Assembly: GCA_022264855.1 (NCBI GenBank)
Contig: JABYQU010000008.1
Span: 124,001-188,000 of the forward strand
DNA from: Lenzites betulinus
Lineage: Eukaryota > Basidiomycota > Agaricomycetes > Polyporales > Polyporaceae
Length of the DNA stretch: 64,000 nucleotides
Reading direction: 5' to 3'
Below, piece after piece: positions 10,351-22,250 of the stretch. A model generated the notes under the pieces. That model saw only the letters and a program-made list of their open reading frames with translations, made no database searches and was not told the origin of the DNA. Positions within the stretch are counted from its first letter, which is position 1. Each line of letters opens with the position of its first letter. A program made the position numbers and the translations under genes.

Positions 10351-12194
10351 TTAGTGTGCGGCTGGTTTCCGGGGTAAGGCTCGCCATGAGCTGACTCCCA
10401 TGAGCATACAATACTCGTCCAACGCTGCGAGATCTTTACAGCTCTCATACGGCTCCCAAGTATGGTCGCCCTGGGTCCACCGTACGTGAAACCGACATCT
10501 GGCGCCTTGCCACTCGTGGCCGACTATCTCGTCGACCAACCATTCAGCGTCGTCGCTGAGCCCGAAGTCGTAGAAGGCTTGGGCATCGCGATGCGGGAAT
10601 ACCGCATCGTCGTTGGCTTCATGTCTCCTAAGTAGGGAGACATGGAATTTGGGATGTATTTGCCGCTCTCGTAATTCCGAGGGTAGGTCCAATACATAGT
10701 TGGAAGTGCGAGGTATGCACTCCAAAATCTTGTATGGCCCGATGTACTTAGGCACGAGCTTGCGTGCTCGACCTTTGGGCACGGTTAGGTTCTTAGTCGA
10801 GAGATAGACTAAGTCTCCAATCTGGAACTCAGGTTCCTCCTGCCTATGCTTATTCGCATGGTAGGTTTGAGACACACGAGCGTCGATTATGGCATCGTGC
10901 GCTATCTCAAGATTAGCACGAGCTCGCTGTGCGAACTCGCGTACTCCCGCGAACGGAGTTTCCGTTCTGATTCCACTCATCGACCGAGGTAAATACCCAT
11001 AGTTCAATTCGAACGGGGCAAACCCAGTAGTAGAGCTGGCGGCAGAATTCAATGCGAATTCTGCCAAGGGTAGTTTCTCGTACCAATCGAGTTGATTGGG
11101 TGATACTATAGCACGGAGAATCTGAGTAATTGAACGAATAGTTCGCTCACTCAGTCCATCCGTTTGCGGGTGGAAAGAAGTGGACATGAGCAGCTTCGCG
11201 CCCATGAGTCTATGAAGCTCACGCCAGAACTTCGACGTGAACTTGCTGTCTCTATCAGATACGATAGATTCAGGCAACCCGTGGAGTCGTACTACCTCTC
11301 GCAGATATACGAGAGATAGTTCCGCGGCCGTGTCGGTCGTTCGTACAGGTATTAAGTGTACCATAGACGTCATGCGGCATACGACTACCCATACGTAGTC
11401 GTATCCGTGTGACAATGGAAATGGACCGACAAAGTCCATGGAGATCGAGACCCATGGGGCCAGGGCCAGGGGTAAGCTATGTAGTAGCCCCATAGGTAGT
11501 TGAGTGGACGACTTTGCGGTATGACATGTACCGCAAGTTATACAAAATTTATCTACGTCTTTGCGTAGAGTCGGCCACCAAAACCAACGTCTGAGATACT
11601 CAGACGTGCGTTGCGGACCGAGATGTCCCAACGTACTGTGCGCGCGATCAATCACGATCTCGTGTAGTGATCGTTTGTTCAATAGAACCCGGGGTAGGCA
11701 TAACACAGCCTCGCCTTCGCGGTTCTTGGAGAAAATCAACCCATCGCGAGTGGCGAATGCGCTAAACTGAGATGGTTTAGCCATAATTTTGCCAAACGTC
11801 TTGTCCGTAACATATCCGTTACGGACGGCTTTCATGAACCCATCTTCGTTTTCGAAGTGGGTGCGCAGTGAGGGGCCGGACGCTAGCGACATCGCTAGCG
11901 TAGGGTCGTCAGGCGACGTTGGTTCAGATGTAACCTCAGCCGCTGGAGCGTGTGTGGCATACCGTGCGCTCTCTATGACTCGCTCCTCCACTGGCTCCGG
12001 CAGCGTGGTAGCTGTCGGCTTCGCTTTTGCCGGGAGAACGACTTTGTTCTTCGGGCGTGCTACTGGCGCCTCGTCATCGGAGTCACGATAACGAGCAGGT
12101 TTCCGAATGACTCGTCCAGCTCGTATCTCGAGCAGACGACTCTGAGGTAGATCGTCTCCCTCAGGATCTAATCGCGTGTCAGCGTTCACGACGT
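10351..12194 (-). pseudogene. Element A pol remnant: integrase with chromodomain
   Basis: The minus-strand frame runs through the LTR of B to 12444, but only 12194 to 10351 belongs to A; residues before about 84 are translated LTR. Numbered on that frame, the integrase zinc finger has His269, His274, Cys304 and Cys307. The DDE triad is Asp337 (SMDFVGPF), Asp397 (VSDRDSKF) and Glu433 (HPQTDGLSERT). A GPY/F-like module follows (KYIGPYKIL, about 566-574), then a C-terminal chromodomain at about 634-680 (EWLVDEIVGHEW, FHVRWTQGDHTWEPYE, LDEY). The reading starts in the linker that normally follows RNase H, so RT and RNase H were removed where element B joins. No stop or frameshift interrupts the remaining part. 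Confidence 0.88.
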
Positions 12195-12833
12195 TGATGC
12201 GACCTGCGGCCCGCTGAGACCGGAAGGGTACAGCTAGGCGCGGGCGTAGCAGGCTGAGGCGCAGCCGTCGCAAGCCGTCAAGCCGTCGCACGCCCGGCTG
12301 AGTCGCGGGCGCCTGAGGGCGGTAGTCGCAGCAGGAGGAGTCTGGCCGTGCGACCGGCTGATCTCGGACTTTGGGAGAGCGACCCGGTATTGTCCATGTA
12401 TATATTCCGTAGTCCGTAGTTTTCAGAACGCAAGCAATCCCCACCCCTCAGATCTCATAGACCGGCCCTGGTATCGACTGCGACTGCGACTGCGACGGCG
12501 ACTGCGAACTGCGAACTGCGACCGCGAGCTGCGACGTGAACTTGTGACCGCGATCGCGGCTTCCTCTGACCATCGCGACTGCCCCGTCCACGCCTCCTTA
12601 CCAATTTGCTGGCACTGCGACCGGTTGCGATAGAACCGGCGGACCGCGTACCCACCTTCCCTCTGCGATAGCAGGACGACTGCGACCTGCGACGCTTCGT
12701 GGAAGCCCAGTGAAGGGAAACCGGCCCTTACTCGCAGGCATTATCCTTCCCTCCCCGCACTACGTCCGGCCTCGCCCCCTAGGCTCTCGGCCGCGCCCTC
12801 TATCCTGCTGTTATAGCAGGTTTCAGTGCATCA
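12195..12833 (+). repeat. 5' LTR of element B (639 bp)
   Basis: Begins TGATGC and ends GCATCA, a perfect terminal inverted hexamer with the canonical TG...CA. It differs from the 3' LTR at three positions that I can find: near 12430 (GAACG versus GAACC), near 12580 (GCGACT versus GCGACC) and near 12597 (CTCCTTA versus CTCTTTA). It includes a short tandem run of TGCGAC units at about 12477-12535. Confidence 0.93.
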
Positions 12834-12836
12834 TTT

Positions 12837-12854
12837 TGGAGCCCACCGCGAGGG
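12837..12854 (+). other. Putative primer-binding site of element B
   Basis: TGGAGCCCACCGCGAGGG begins three bases after the LTR. It opens with TGG, as expected for pairing with a tRNA 3' CCA. I could not name the tRNA; it is not the common initiator-Met type as I remember it. Confidence 0.5.
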
Positions 12855-12862
12855 GGATATAG

Positions 12863-15800
12863 CAAGCAGTAGTCCGCATTCCTCCTTCCCCGGGCCAAAC
12901 GGCAGTCGTCGCAGCAGCCATTGAGCCGGGACAACGCACACAACAGGCGCCGAAGCGCAAGACAAGAGCAGCGACCAAGGATCCCGATCTCGGTTCCGAG
13001 CTACTCGTCGCAAGATTCAAGCTGCTCATCACCCAGTTCAGCCACCACCTAGACGACGAGAGGCTCTCTGCGATCATAGAACCGGTCTTTGTTCTCCTCG
13101 ACCGCGGCTGCGAACTTCTGCGACGCGACCCCGCAGCCTGCGACTGGTTCCGCGACGCGGCCCTAGCCATCGCAAACCTCTCCCCGACCAGCCTCTCACC
13201 CGCTAGTCCCACACCACGCGACTCGGAAGGCCGCGAACCGACTGAATACCAAGCGCCAGCCTTTCATTCCCCCCTGTCCCCCTTAGAGGACCTCTTCGAG
13301 AACCCATTCGTGGACGTTATGCCAGAACCACAGGAAGCGCCACCACCAGCGCCGCAGTTGCGACCGGCCATGCCAGCGCGAGGTCACTCGACCGCGCCCA
13401 CCTTCACTCCGGAACAGCCGCGTACGCTGCGACGCTTCTTTCCAGCAGCTGTTGTAACAATGATGCATCAAATCCCGTACGCGCCCAGGACGCGTTATGC
13501 ACCACAGGCCGTACGTTAGCGCCTTAAATAAGCGCCCATCTGAGTTACAATATAACCTTCCCAATAAGGCAGCTGACCCCGGCAAGCCCAACAGGCCCTA
13601 TTATCACTACTGATAACAGGCGCTTTTTGGTGCACCTTCCCAAAATGGTAAGTACTGATATCTCTTATCTCCTCAGCGCTTGTTTGATCATATCTGTGTA
13701 TCTATCTAATCTGTAGGGCGCTTTTTTGGCCATTTCCGGCCTCCTCGGCTAATGGGACCCTAGGTATGCCCCTCCTCCCTTGCTCTATCTTGCTCATTTC
13801 TCATCCGTTTCGCTTCGTTCTTTTTGCATTAGGTGGCGTTTTCAAATGCGATCAAAACGCGCTACTTTTCGCGCCGTATAGTGAGCTACAAATAAATTCG
13901 AAAAAAACGCGCAGATTGGGCGCTTCCTGGACAAATTGGCCTACTGCAGGACCAGTTTGCGTCGCACCATCGCTTTCGAACGAGCCTAGCGCGACGCGAA
14001 TCGGACAAGAACCCGTCGAGACGTCCTCCTGCCAATGGGCAGGAGGACATCTTGCAATATCTCCCTCAGCTCTGGTTCGTTTTGCTTGGTGTTTGCTGAC
14101 GAGTATACCTGCCAACAGCTGCTAATTAGATATACCATTCGTCTTGCGTGAAACAAACATAGGGCTGCCCAGGGAAGCGTCCAGTGTTCACCTACTGGGC
14201 GCTTCCTTGTGCAATACCTCCTCCAATTTGCGCCCGATTCCCGCGCAAAACATGCCGTCGGAAAGCGGCTGAACGCAGCTTTCCGACAGTATTTTTTGCG
14301 TGGCAAGGCGACCACCCTGTGTGTTACAAGTTGATGTTCTCCCCCTGCCCTCTCCTCACATTTAGACTTACTCTCCACTTCTTCCACAGCAGGTAGTAGA
14401 GTATTACAGCCCCACAGATAATGCTTATACAGTGTATTAGAATCCCCTGAGGGTGTTTCAAGGTCTGTACAGTATATAGAACATAATACAGTGCTTAGAT
14501 ACTGCTTGAAACCCCTGAAACAGCAAAATGTCGCCCATATTTTACCATTTAGACAGTCTGTACAAATATATATATTACCAGATGTATACAGGTAGATTGG
14601 CACAGTCTATAGCTTTGTAACAAGCCTAATATCATACTGATAGGATGAGTAATGGCTGAGATATGTATTAGAGGCATAGCTATAGTTAGAGGCTTGCAGT
14701 GCTTCAAGTTTTGGCATGCTGTGGCTGCAAAACGGCCCATAGCCGCCCACATCGTCTTAAGACGCTCCACGGGCGCCTATTTACCCTCCTGAGGGTATAA
14801 TACAAGTAACTATAGCATAAGACGTCTGTTTCCCTTGTAAATTGGTACACATCTTCGTATATATGGACGACACGTATGTACCAGTTTTCGCGCGCATTGA
14901 AGCATTATTGAGAGTGTAATAAGCGAAGAAAGGGCGGCCTAGTAAAAATAGCGTACTGAGACAGCCAATGCTCGTACTGCGACGAAAAGTACATCGCCGG
15001 AAAGCGGCTGCACACCGCTTTCCAACGGTGTACTTTGCGCCGCGCTCGGGGCAAAGCTCGCAAGGCAATCGCTTGTGGAGGCGCCCAGTGAACGAGCACT
15101 GGACGCCTCCTGGGGCAATTTGACCTCGTTTTTACACGGAACGAATTGTACACCTATTTCAGAGACATCAGTGGGTACAATAGTGAAGAAACACGAAGGG
15201 AAACGAGTGAAAACTGGTGAAGATATTGCAGGATGTCCTCCTGCCCATTGGCAGGACAACATCTCAGCGAGTTCTCGTTCGATTCGTGTCGCGCTAGGCT
15301 CGTTCGAAAGCGACGGATAATCGCTTTCGAACGAGCCCAGCGCGACCGCGGTGCGACGCAAACTGGTCCTGCAGTAGGCCAATTTGTCCAGGAAGCGCCC
15401 AATCTGCGCGTTTTTTTCGAATTTATTTGTAGCTCACTATACGGCGCGAAAAGTAGCGCGTTTTGATCGCATTTGAAAACGCCACCTAATGCAAAAAGAA
15501 CGAAGCGAAACGGATGAGAAATGAGCAAGATAGAGCAAGGGAGGAGGGGCATACCTAGGGTCCCATTAGCCGAGGAGGCCGGAAATGGCCAAAAAAGCGC
15601 CCTACAGATTAGATAGATACACAGATATGATCAAACAAGCGCTGAGGAGATAAGAGATATCAGTACTTACCATTTTGGGAAGGTGCACCAAAAAGCGCCT
15701 GTTATCAGTAGTGATAATAGGGCCTGTTGGGCTTGCCGGGGTCAGCTGCCTTATTGGGAAGGTTATATTGTAACTCAGATGGGCGCTTATTTAAGGCGCT

Positions 15801-17427
15801 AACGTACGGCCTGTGGTGCATAACGCGTCCTGGGCGCGTACGGGATTTGATGCATCATTGTTACAACAGTAGGTGTTCTTTCAAGATATCGAAGCGCTCT
15901 TCGAGCGCAGCGGAGTAGAGGAGGACCGACAGCGCAAGCAGTGGGTAGTGCGGTACCTACCGATCGACGTATCCGAGCTCTGCGAGAGCCTCCCGGCCTA
16001 TGAAGCTGGAGTCGCGTATCGCGAGTTCGTCAAAGCGGTTACAGACCTATACCCTGGCGCGGAAGAGTCGCGCAAATATTCGGTCGCAGATGTCGAGGCA
16101 CTCGTCGCAAGACGAGCGGCCGTCGCAATCACTAGCATCACCGAGCTATCCAGCTACTATCGCGACTTCTTCGCGATGACCACCTACCTCATATCGCAAG
16201 CGCGACTGTCGACGTCCGAGCAGTCGCGTCTGTTCGTCAAAGGAATCCGCGCTCCCCTATGGGACCAAGTGTCGCAGAGGCTGCAGCTCAAAGACCCGGA
16301 CCACTATCCGGACGACCCTTACGAGCTAAACAAAGTGTACGAGGCCACGAAGTTTGTCCTCCACGGAACGCTCGCAACCGCCCCCCTCCCATCTAGCGCC
16401 AACGCGACCGCAAATGTCGCGAACCCGTCAGTAAAGGTGGAAGACCTCGCCCCTCTGTTGCGATTGCTCGCACAGTCCGTGAACGAGCGAGGAAACGCCC
16501 CTGGTCCTGCCGCACAGTCGCAACAGAATCGCTTGTCGGGGAGCTACGCGACGCAGGACCAGAACGACGGCTTCTGCCACTATTGCGGGAACGCCGGCTG
16601 CATGCTACGGAACTGCCCCTTTGTCCAGGAAGACGTCGACGCAGGGCGGTGTATCCGGAACCACGAAGGACGGGTCTGTCTACCCAACAGGATGTATGTG
16701 CCCAGGTTCATGCATGGCTTCAATGGCCTCACTATGCGCGATCGAGTCTACGAGTGGCATCGTCGCAATCCCAATCAGCTCGCGTCGCGGCCGACGTCGC
16801 AGATGGTGTTCGAGATCGCAGAGGACCCGTACACGGCGAGTGGCTTTGCGCTTGCGACGGAAGACCGGATCGCACAGCTGGAGTACGAGCTTTACGCTCT
16901 GCGACGGACCAAAGAACGCTTCGACGGAGTAGAGGTACCTTCCTATCGGCGACCTACCCAACGGCCACGACCGGGGACTCCGCCCCCAAGCGGATCGCGC
17001 GATCCGCGACCGCTACCCCCCCCTCCTGTTCAGACGAGCCCGCGCGTACTGCCACCGAGCAACGGCCCAAGTTCGCGAACGCCGGTCGCAATGTCGCGCG
17101 ACGCAAACACGGGACTGTCGAGCTATCCAGCGAGCCAGCCGGGACGCGGCGGAATGACACAGGACACTACGTTTAGGACGGCGCCCAGTCGCGACAGGTC
17201 GCAAGAGCGCTCAGCCCATAACGTCGCACGCCTCCGCGAGGCAGGCCACGAACACTGGAGGGGTACCCGAGCACCCGTTCGCAAAGTCGCGCGATGCGAC
17301 TTACGCGCCACCGACCACACGCAACTTCGGGGCACCCCCGCCGAAACCGAAGCCAGGAGAGCCCGCGTACAGGAACCAGATCCCAGTACATCAGACCAAG
17401 ATCGCAGAGGAAATCTTTGCACGCACG
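12863..17427 (+). pseudogene. Element B gag, split by foldback copy 2
   Basis: An open frame runs 12863-13442 and resumes in register at 15883 once the foldback and one copy of its duplication are removed. The first ATG in this frame is only at 13310, so the true start is unclear. After the junction come helical capsid-like sequence (ALFERSGVEED, YLPIDVSELCESL, EFVKAVTDLYPG, and ARLSTSEQSRLFVKGI), then a knuckle at about 16572-16616 reading CHYCGNAGCMLRNC. This is C-X2-C-X4-C-X4-C, with Cys where retroviral knuckles have His. A Pro/Ser/Arg-rich tail follows. From about 17150 the protease frame (offset by one) is also open, so gag and protease overlap for some 250 nt; either a programmed shift or an indel could join them. 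Confidence 0.8.
13443..15875. mobile_element. Foldback element FB1, copy 2 (2433 bp, inverted relative to copy 1)
   Basis: Flanked by the perfect 7-bp duplication TTCTTTC (13436-13442 and 15876-15882), with the same ends as copy 1. The interior is the reverse complement of copy 1: sequence unique to one half of copy 1 (for example 6880-7101) reappears at 14549-14770 on the other strand. The two copies are nearly identical over long stretches. The main difference is that copy 2 lacks about 36 bp in its left arm near 13970, which removes half of the outermost hairpin. No coding region of its own. The near-identity implies recent movement by a transposase supplied elsewhere. Confidence 0.9.
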
Positions 17428-18168
17428 ATGAAAACACCGGTCATCACCCTGTCCACCGAGGAGCTGCTATCGGTCGCGCCCGAGATCAGCGCGCGTTTCC
17501 GGGAGGCGGTCACGCCAAAGAGAGTTCCCCCTGCGACTCGTACGGTCGCATTCGCAGACGTGGACGAAGTCATCGACGAGTTTGCGACGCAGCTATCATG
17601 CAGCGGCGACCCGCTCGAACCAGGAGGCTTCATACTGCCGGACCCTTACGAAGTATACCTGCGCGAGACTGCGCCGGGGCCGGACAAGGCTTCCCTTACG
17701 GTCGCAAAGGAGTCGCACGCCCTGCGCTCCATCGTGGGGCTGGTAGACTCGAAAGAGTATGTCGAGGCTATCGTCGACCCGGGATGTATGATCATTGCGA
17801 TGTCCGAGCACGTCTGCCACGCGCTAGGACTCTCGTACGACCCTACCATTCGCCTCAATATGCAGTCTGCGAACGGAGAGGTTGACCAGTCACTGGGGCT
17901 CGTGCGGAACGTCCCCTTCGCGGTCGCAGAGATCGTACTGTACCTCCAAGTACATGTGATACGGAACGCGGCCTACGACCTCCTACTAGGGCGACCGTTC
18001 GACGTCCTTACCAAGAGCGTCGTCAAGAACTTCGAGAACGAGGACCAGACGATCACGATCAAGTGTCCGAACACAGGACAGATCGCGACTATCCCGACCG
18101 TAACCCGCGGTCGCGCTCGCTTTCGGGCCCAACCAGCCCCCAAGCCCGCGACTAGAGGATCTGACTAG
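17428..18168 (+). CDS. Element B aspartic protease (retropepsin-like)
   Basis: Open frame of 246 residues from MKTPVITLSTEEL, with the same frame open upstream to about 17150. The core reads SIVGLVDSKEYVEAIVDPG, then IAMSEHVCHALGL, a strand region SANGEVDQSLG, and LYLQVHVIRNAAYDLLLGRPFDVL. The last is the hydrophobic-hydrophobic-Gly-Arg motif of retropepsins and is diagnostic of Ty3/gypsy proteases in basidiomycetes. The catalytic triplet is Asp-Pro-Gly (codons near 17774) where Asp-Ser-Gly or Asp-Thr-Gly is expected, which may impair catalysis. The frame ends at TAG 18166-18168. The RT frame opens 23 nt later in another register. Confidence 0.8.
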   Translation: MKTPVITLSTEELLSVAPEISARFREAVTPKRVPPATRTVAFADVDEVIDEFATQLSCSGDPLEPGGFILPDPYEVYLRETAPGPDKASLTVAKESHALRSIVGLVDSKEYVEAIVDPGCMIIAMSEHVCHALGLSYDPTIRLNMQSANGEVDQSLGLVRNVPFAVAEIVLYLQVHVIRNAAYDLLLGRPFDVLTKSVVKNFENEDQTITIKCPNTGQIATIPTVTRGRARFRAQPAPKPATRGSD

Positions 18169-18190
18169 TTGCGACGGCGATGCGATCGCG

Positions 18191-21100
18191 GTGGTCATTA
18201 CCGAAGAGTTCGGCATACCGCAGATCTGCGCATATACCCAGTTACCGGACGTTTCTCTCTCTATCCCTGCTATCTACCTATCTGCGTGCGACCGTCTCTC
18301 GGGCCTTATGGAAGCCCACTTATTATCAAAAGAACCACAAAGCGAACCCAGTATCCCGTCTGCGACCCGTGATTTCTCGTCTTTCTTCTCTCCTGCGACT
18401 CCCCTGAGGGCCCAGCCTGCGACCGCCCGCGGGCCAGGCAAAGCCTCTGCGACCGCGGCGCAACCTGCGGTCCCCGATACCCCCCTAGCCTCTGGGCGCC
18501 AGCAAAGGCCGTTCGCATTCGCGTACAAAACCGACGCCGGTTCCTTTGTGGTCGCACCTCGGTCGCAAACCGCGACGCAGGCATCCCCAGCCGGGATCTT
18601 CATACAGTCCAAAAAGAAGTACAAGCCCGTGGCGCAGAAGGTGCGACCGGTGCTAGGCACCGTACCGGGCCAGTTCCGCATAGAGCGCAACATCACTGGC
18701 GACCCTTTAGCGGGGATGCCTAGACTGAATCCGCGACCGCCCCCGTTCGTACCGACTGGGCGCTACACCGAGGAGCGCAAGCAAGCCATGGACGAGGCGC
18801 ATGGAGGCGACTTCCTATGGGCAGAAGAGCGCAAACTGCTACACGACTTCATGCGACAACACAACGAGGCGTTCGCGTGGGATGACACAGAGCGCGGCTG
18901 CTTCAAGCCAGAATTCTTCCCTCCCGTCGAGTTTCCCGTGCTACCACACACACCCTGGGTGGAGCGCAATATCCCTATACCCCCAGGCCTCTACCGCGAA
19001 GTCTGCGACATGCTCAAGAAGAAGATCGCAGCCGGCGTCTATGAGCCATCCAACTCCTCCTATCGGTCGCGATGGTTCTGCGTCCTCAAAAAGGACGCGA
19101 AGTCGCTGCGAATCGTACACAGTTTAGAGCCACTCAACAAGGTTACCATCCAACACTCTGGAGTAACACCTACGCCCGACTACCTAGCCGAACAGTTCGG
19201 AGGTCGCGCCTGCGGCGCGATCTTCGATCTCTACGTGGGGTACGACGAGAGACTGATCGCAGAGTCCTCGCGCGACCTCACGACCTTCCAGACGCCCTAC
19301 GGAGCGCTGCGACACTGTACCCTCCCTATGGGATGGTCAATTCCGTACCAATTTTCCACGACGACGTCACCTACATCCTGCGACCGGAAATACCCGAGAT
19401 CACGGTCCCCTACATCGACGATGTACCCTGTAAAGGGCCTGCGTCAGACTATCGCGACGAAGGAGGGACCTACGCGACCATCCCAGAGAACCCAGGGATC
19501 CGGCGTTTTGTGTGGGAACACTTCCAGAACAACAATCGCATCGTCCAGCGCATGAAGTACGCAGGCGGGACGTTCTCTGGGAAGAAGTCCATCCTCTGCG
19601 CCCGCGAGATACTGGTGGTAGGGCACCGGTGCACCCCCGAAGGTCGCAAGCCAGACGAATCGCGCGTCGCAGCAATCAAGAAGTGGCGCACATGCAAGGA
19701 CCTCTCGGAGGTACGCGCCTTCTTGGGGACCGTAGGCGTCGCAAGGATCTTCATTCGCAACTTCGCGCGACGGGCTCACGCGCTGGTCGCACTCACAAGG
19801 AAAGACGCCCCATTCGAATTCGGAGAGGCGCAGATCGCGGCAATGGACGATTTGCGAGAGGCGCTCCTGGCCTCCCCTGCGCTACGGGCGATCGACTACG
19901 ACAATGGAGCGCCAGTGGTGCTCGCAGTCGACACATCCTACATCGCAGTAGGCTACCACCTCTGCCAATGCGACCCAGACGACCTTCGCAAGCGCTATTA
20001 CAGCCGCTTCGGGTCCATCACCCTCAACAGCGCGAAGCGCGCTTCTCGCAACCAAAACTAGAGCTCTACGGTCTGTTCCGCGCACTACAAGCGACCAAGA
20101 TCTACCTAGTAGGAGTTCGCAACCTCATAGTCGAGGTCGACGCGCGGTATATCCGCGGAATGCTACAGAATCCGGACCTCGCGCCCAGTGCAAGCATCAA
20201 CCGCTGGATCTTGGGTATCCTCACCTTCCACTTCCACCTGGTACATGTGCCGGGCACGTCGCACGGCCCAGACGGCCTGTCGCGTCGCAACCCACAACCC
20301 GACGATGACCCCGCGGAAGACCCAGACGAATTCGAGGACTGGATAGACAAGGTCCACGGCTTCATGCACCATATCCTAGCCCCCCCATCGCGTCTGCGAC
20401 GCAAGACGCCCGCGATCGCAATGTTGGAGTTATCCGAAGCGACCGAGGACGGTCGAAATTTCAGTGAGGGGGAGGATCGCGCGAGCAGCGACACGGGAGC
20501 AGAGGCGACCGCGATAGACCAAGAGACCGAGCTACCGTCTAATGAGCACTCGACCAAAGCCGACGCGCGGCTGCGACTAGTTGCGGACTGGCTCCGAACG
20601 CTCCAGCGACCACTGGGCCTCACGGATAGCCAGTACGCGTCTCTGATCAAGTACGCGCAAGGATTCTTCTGGACGACCAACGGTTGTGGAAGAAGGACGC
20701 ACAAGGCGCACACAAGATAGTAGTGCGACCCGAGCGACGCTTCAGCATACTACGGGGAGCGCACGATGAGCTAGGACACCGAGGCAACTATGCGACGCTC
20801 CAGATGGTCGCAGAACGCTTCTGGTGGCCCTCCCTACGAGAGGACGTGTCCTGGTACATCAAGACGTGTCACCTGTGTCAGGTGCGATCGCATCGCAAGA
20901 TCCTGATCCCACCCACGGTCGCGCGACCAGGCGCGCTCTTTGTACGATGGTACGTGGACACCATGAAGATGCCGGCGTCCGGCGGGTTCCGCAATATCGT
21001 CGCAGCGCGATGCTCCGTATCAGCATGGACGGAATGGCGCATGTTGCGAGTAGAAACGGACAAGGTCATCACCGACTTCCTCCTCCAAGACTTGTACTGC

Positions 21101-21970
21101 CGATGGGGTGCACCCTCGGAGATCGTGACCGACAATGGGTCGGCCTTCGTCAGTGCAGCCGGAAGACTACAGCGCAAATATGGCCTTCCCCATATTCGTA
21201 TCAGCGCGTACAATTCCAAAGCCAATGGGATCGTCGAGAGGTCGCATTTCGATCTGCGACAACTGCTATTCAAGGCGGCGGACGGCGACCAGACCAAGTG
21301 GTCGCAGGTCGCACCCTACGTATTCTGGGCGGATCGCATCACGGTCCGCAAACGTATGGGCTGCTCGCCCTACTTCGCGGTCACAGGGTGCCACCCTATC
21401 CTCCCTATGGATATCGCAGAGGCGACCTACCTCATGCCCGCACCAGAAAAGCTCCTGTCAACCGAAGACCTCATCGCGCGACGTGCGATCGAACTCCAAA
21501 AGCGGCAAGGGCAGCTAGCTACACTACACTCAAGGGTCTACCGAGCGAGAGTGGAGGCCGCCCAAAAGTTCGAGCGCGATCACGCTGCGACCATACGCGA
21601 CTTCGACTTCAAACCCGGGGCCCTGGTCCTTATGCGACATACGCAGATCGAGAAGTCGCTGAATCGCAAGATGCGGCCGCGGTACACAGGCCCGCTAGTG
21701 GTAGTGTCCCGCAATCGCGGAGGCGCATACGTACTCTGCGAACTGGATGGCTCAGTGCTCCACCGACCGGTCGCAGCCTTTCGAGTCATCCCGTACCTAG
21801 CTCGCAAGGCTATACCCCTACCTGAAGGGTTCGCAGATATCTCAGGCAAAAGGCTACACGAGCTAGTCGCATCCGAGGACGACGGTACAGAAGACCCGGA
21901 ACCAGAAGTCTTAGACGAGCCGCCAGTATTCGCAGGGCCAGGGGGCAGCGAAGGCGACGAATCAGATTGA
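18191..21970 (+). pseudogene. Element B reverse transcriptase, RNase H and integrase (frameshifted)
   Basis: Three overlapping registers encode one pol. 18191 to about 19337 carries the linker and RT N-terminus (PPGLYREVCDMLKKKI, SRWFCVLKKD, GALRHCTLPMG). About 19337 to 20050 carries the RT core with YIDD, then GIRRFVWEH, FSGKKSILC and the start of RNase H (VVLAVDTSYIAVG). About 20050-20686 carries the RNase H end (LELYGLFRALQATKIYLVG, HVPGTSHGPDGLSRR). From about 20684 comes integrase: finger HDELGHRGNY...CHLCQVRS, triad in WYVDTMKM, VTDNGSAF and NSKANGIVERS, and C-terminal RPRYTGPLVVV. Each register change is explained by a single missing base (within GGATGGTC near 19337; GG for GGG near 20672). 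There is no chromodomain; the end is acidic. As written the polyprotein cannot be made. Confidence 0.88.
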
Positions 21971-22250
21971 GGTCGCGGTCGCAAGCGTACCGTCGTCGCA
22001 AGGGCGACCCTATACCCCTAGTTATGTATCTCAGAGAGATCGCACTTGCGATCTCTCCATTCACACTCTTTCAAGCAAGGCGCGGGCAAAGAGGAACGAG
22101 GCGTAGATTGCGACCGGCTCGCGGCCGCAAGGATACAAGAAGACGAGGGGAGACTATCGGAGTACAAACTTGCGATCGCACGCGACTACTTACAGGTCCG
22201 AACCCAAGAAAACTATCTACATGTCCGTCCAGCCAGCCTGCGACGCTGCC
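21971..22250. other. Junction between sense pol and antisense block of element B
   Basis: About 280 bp between two converging stop codons (integrase on plus, accessory gene Z on minus). No independent gene. Same TGCGA/TCGCA-rich composition as the flanks. Confidence 0.4.

Larger units (their letters stand above)
4544..12194 (-). mobile_element. Element A: truncated chromodomain Ty3/gypsy retrotransposon
   Basis: Read on the minus strand, the order is: integrase-chromodomain end of pol (12194 to 10351), a long accessory ORF (10027 to 5183), a short 3' segment, a polypurine tract (4850-4840) and a 3' LTR (4839 to 4544). The 5' LTR, gag, protease, reverse transcriptase and RNase H are absent, because at 12195 the sequence passes directly into the LTR of element B. 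The accessory ORF is interrupted by a foldback element (5775-8242). The chromodomain at the integrase C-terminus places A among chromoviruses, which usually target histone-marked chromatin. A is older than both insertions in it. The accessory ORF is in sense and downstream of pol, which is not the simple gag-pol plan. Confidence 0.85.

Noticed and set aside
12195..12444. N-terminal 83 residues (MGIACVLKTTDYGIYTW...) of the minus-strand integrase frame
   Set aside because: This is translated LTR of element B; the same frame recurs in the 3' LTR at 29270-29021. It is not part of the pol of element A.
12477..12535. Tandem TGCGAC units in the LTR as a CRISPR-like or satellite array
   Set aside because: Units are too short and irregular, with no spacers; better seen as part of the element-wide word bias.
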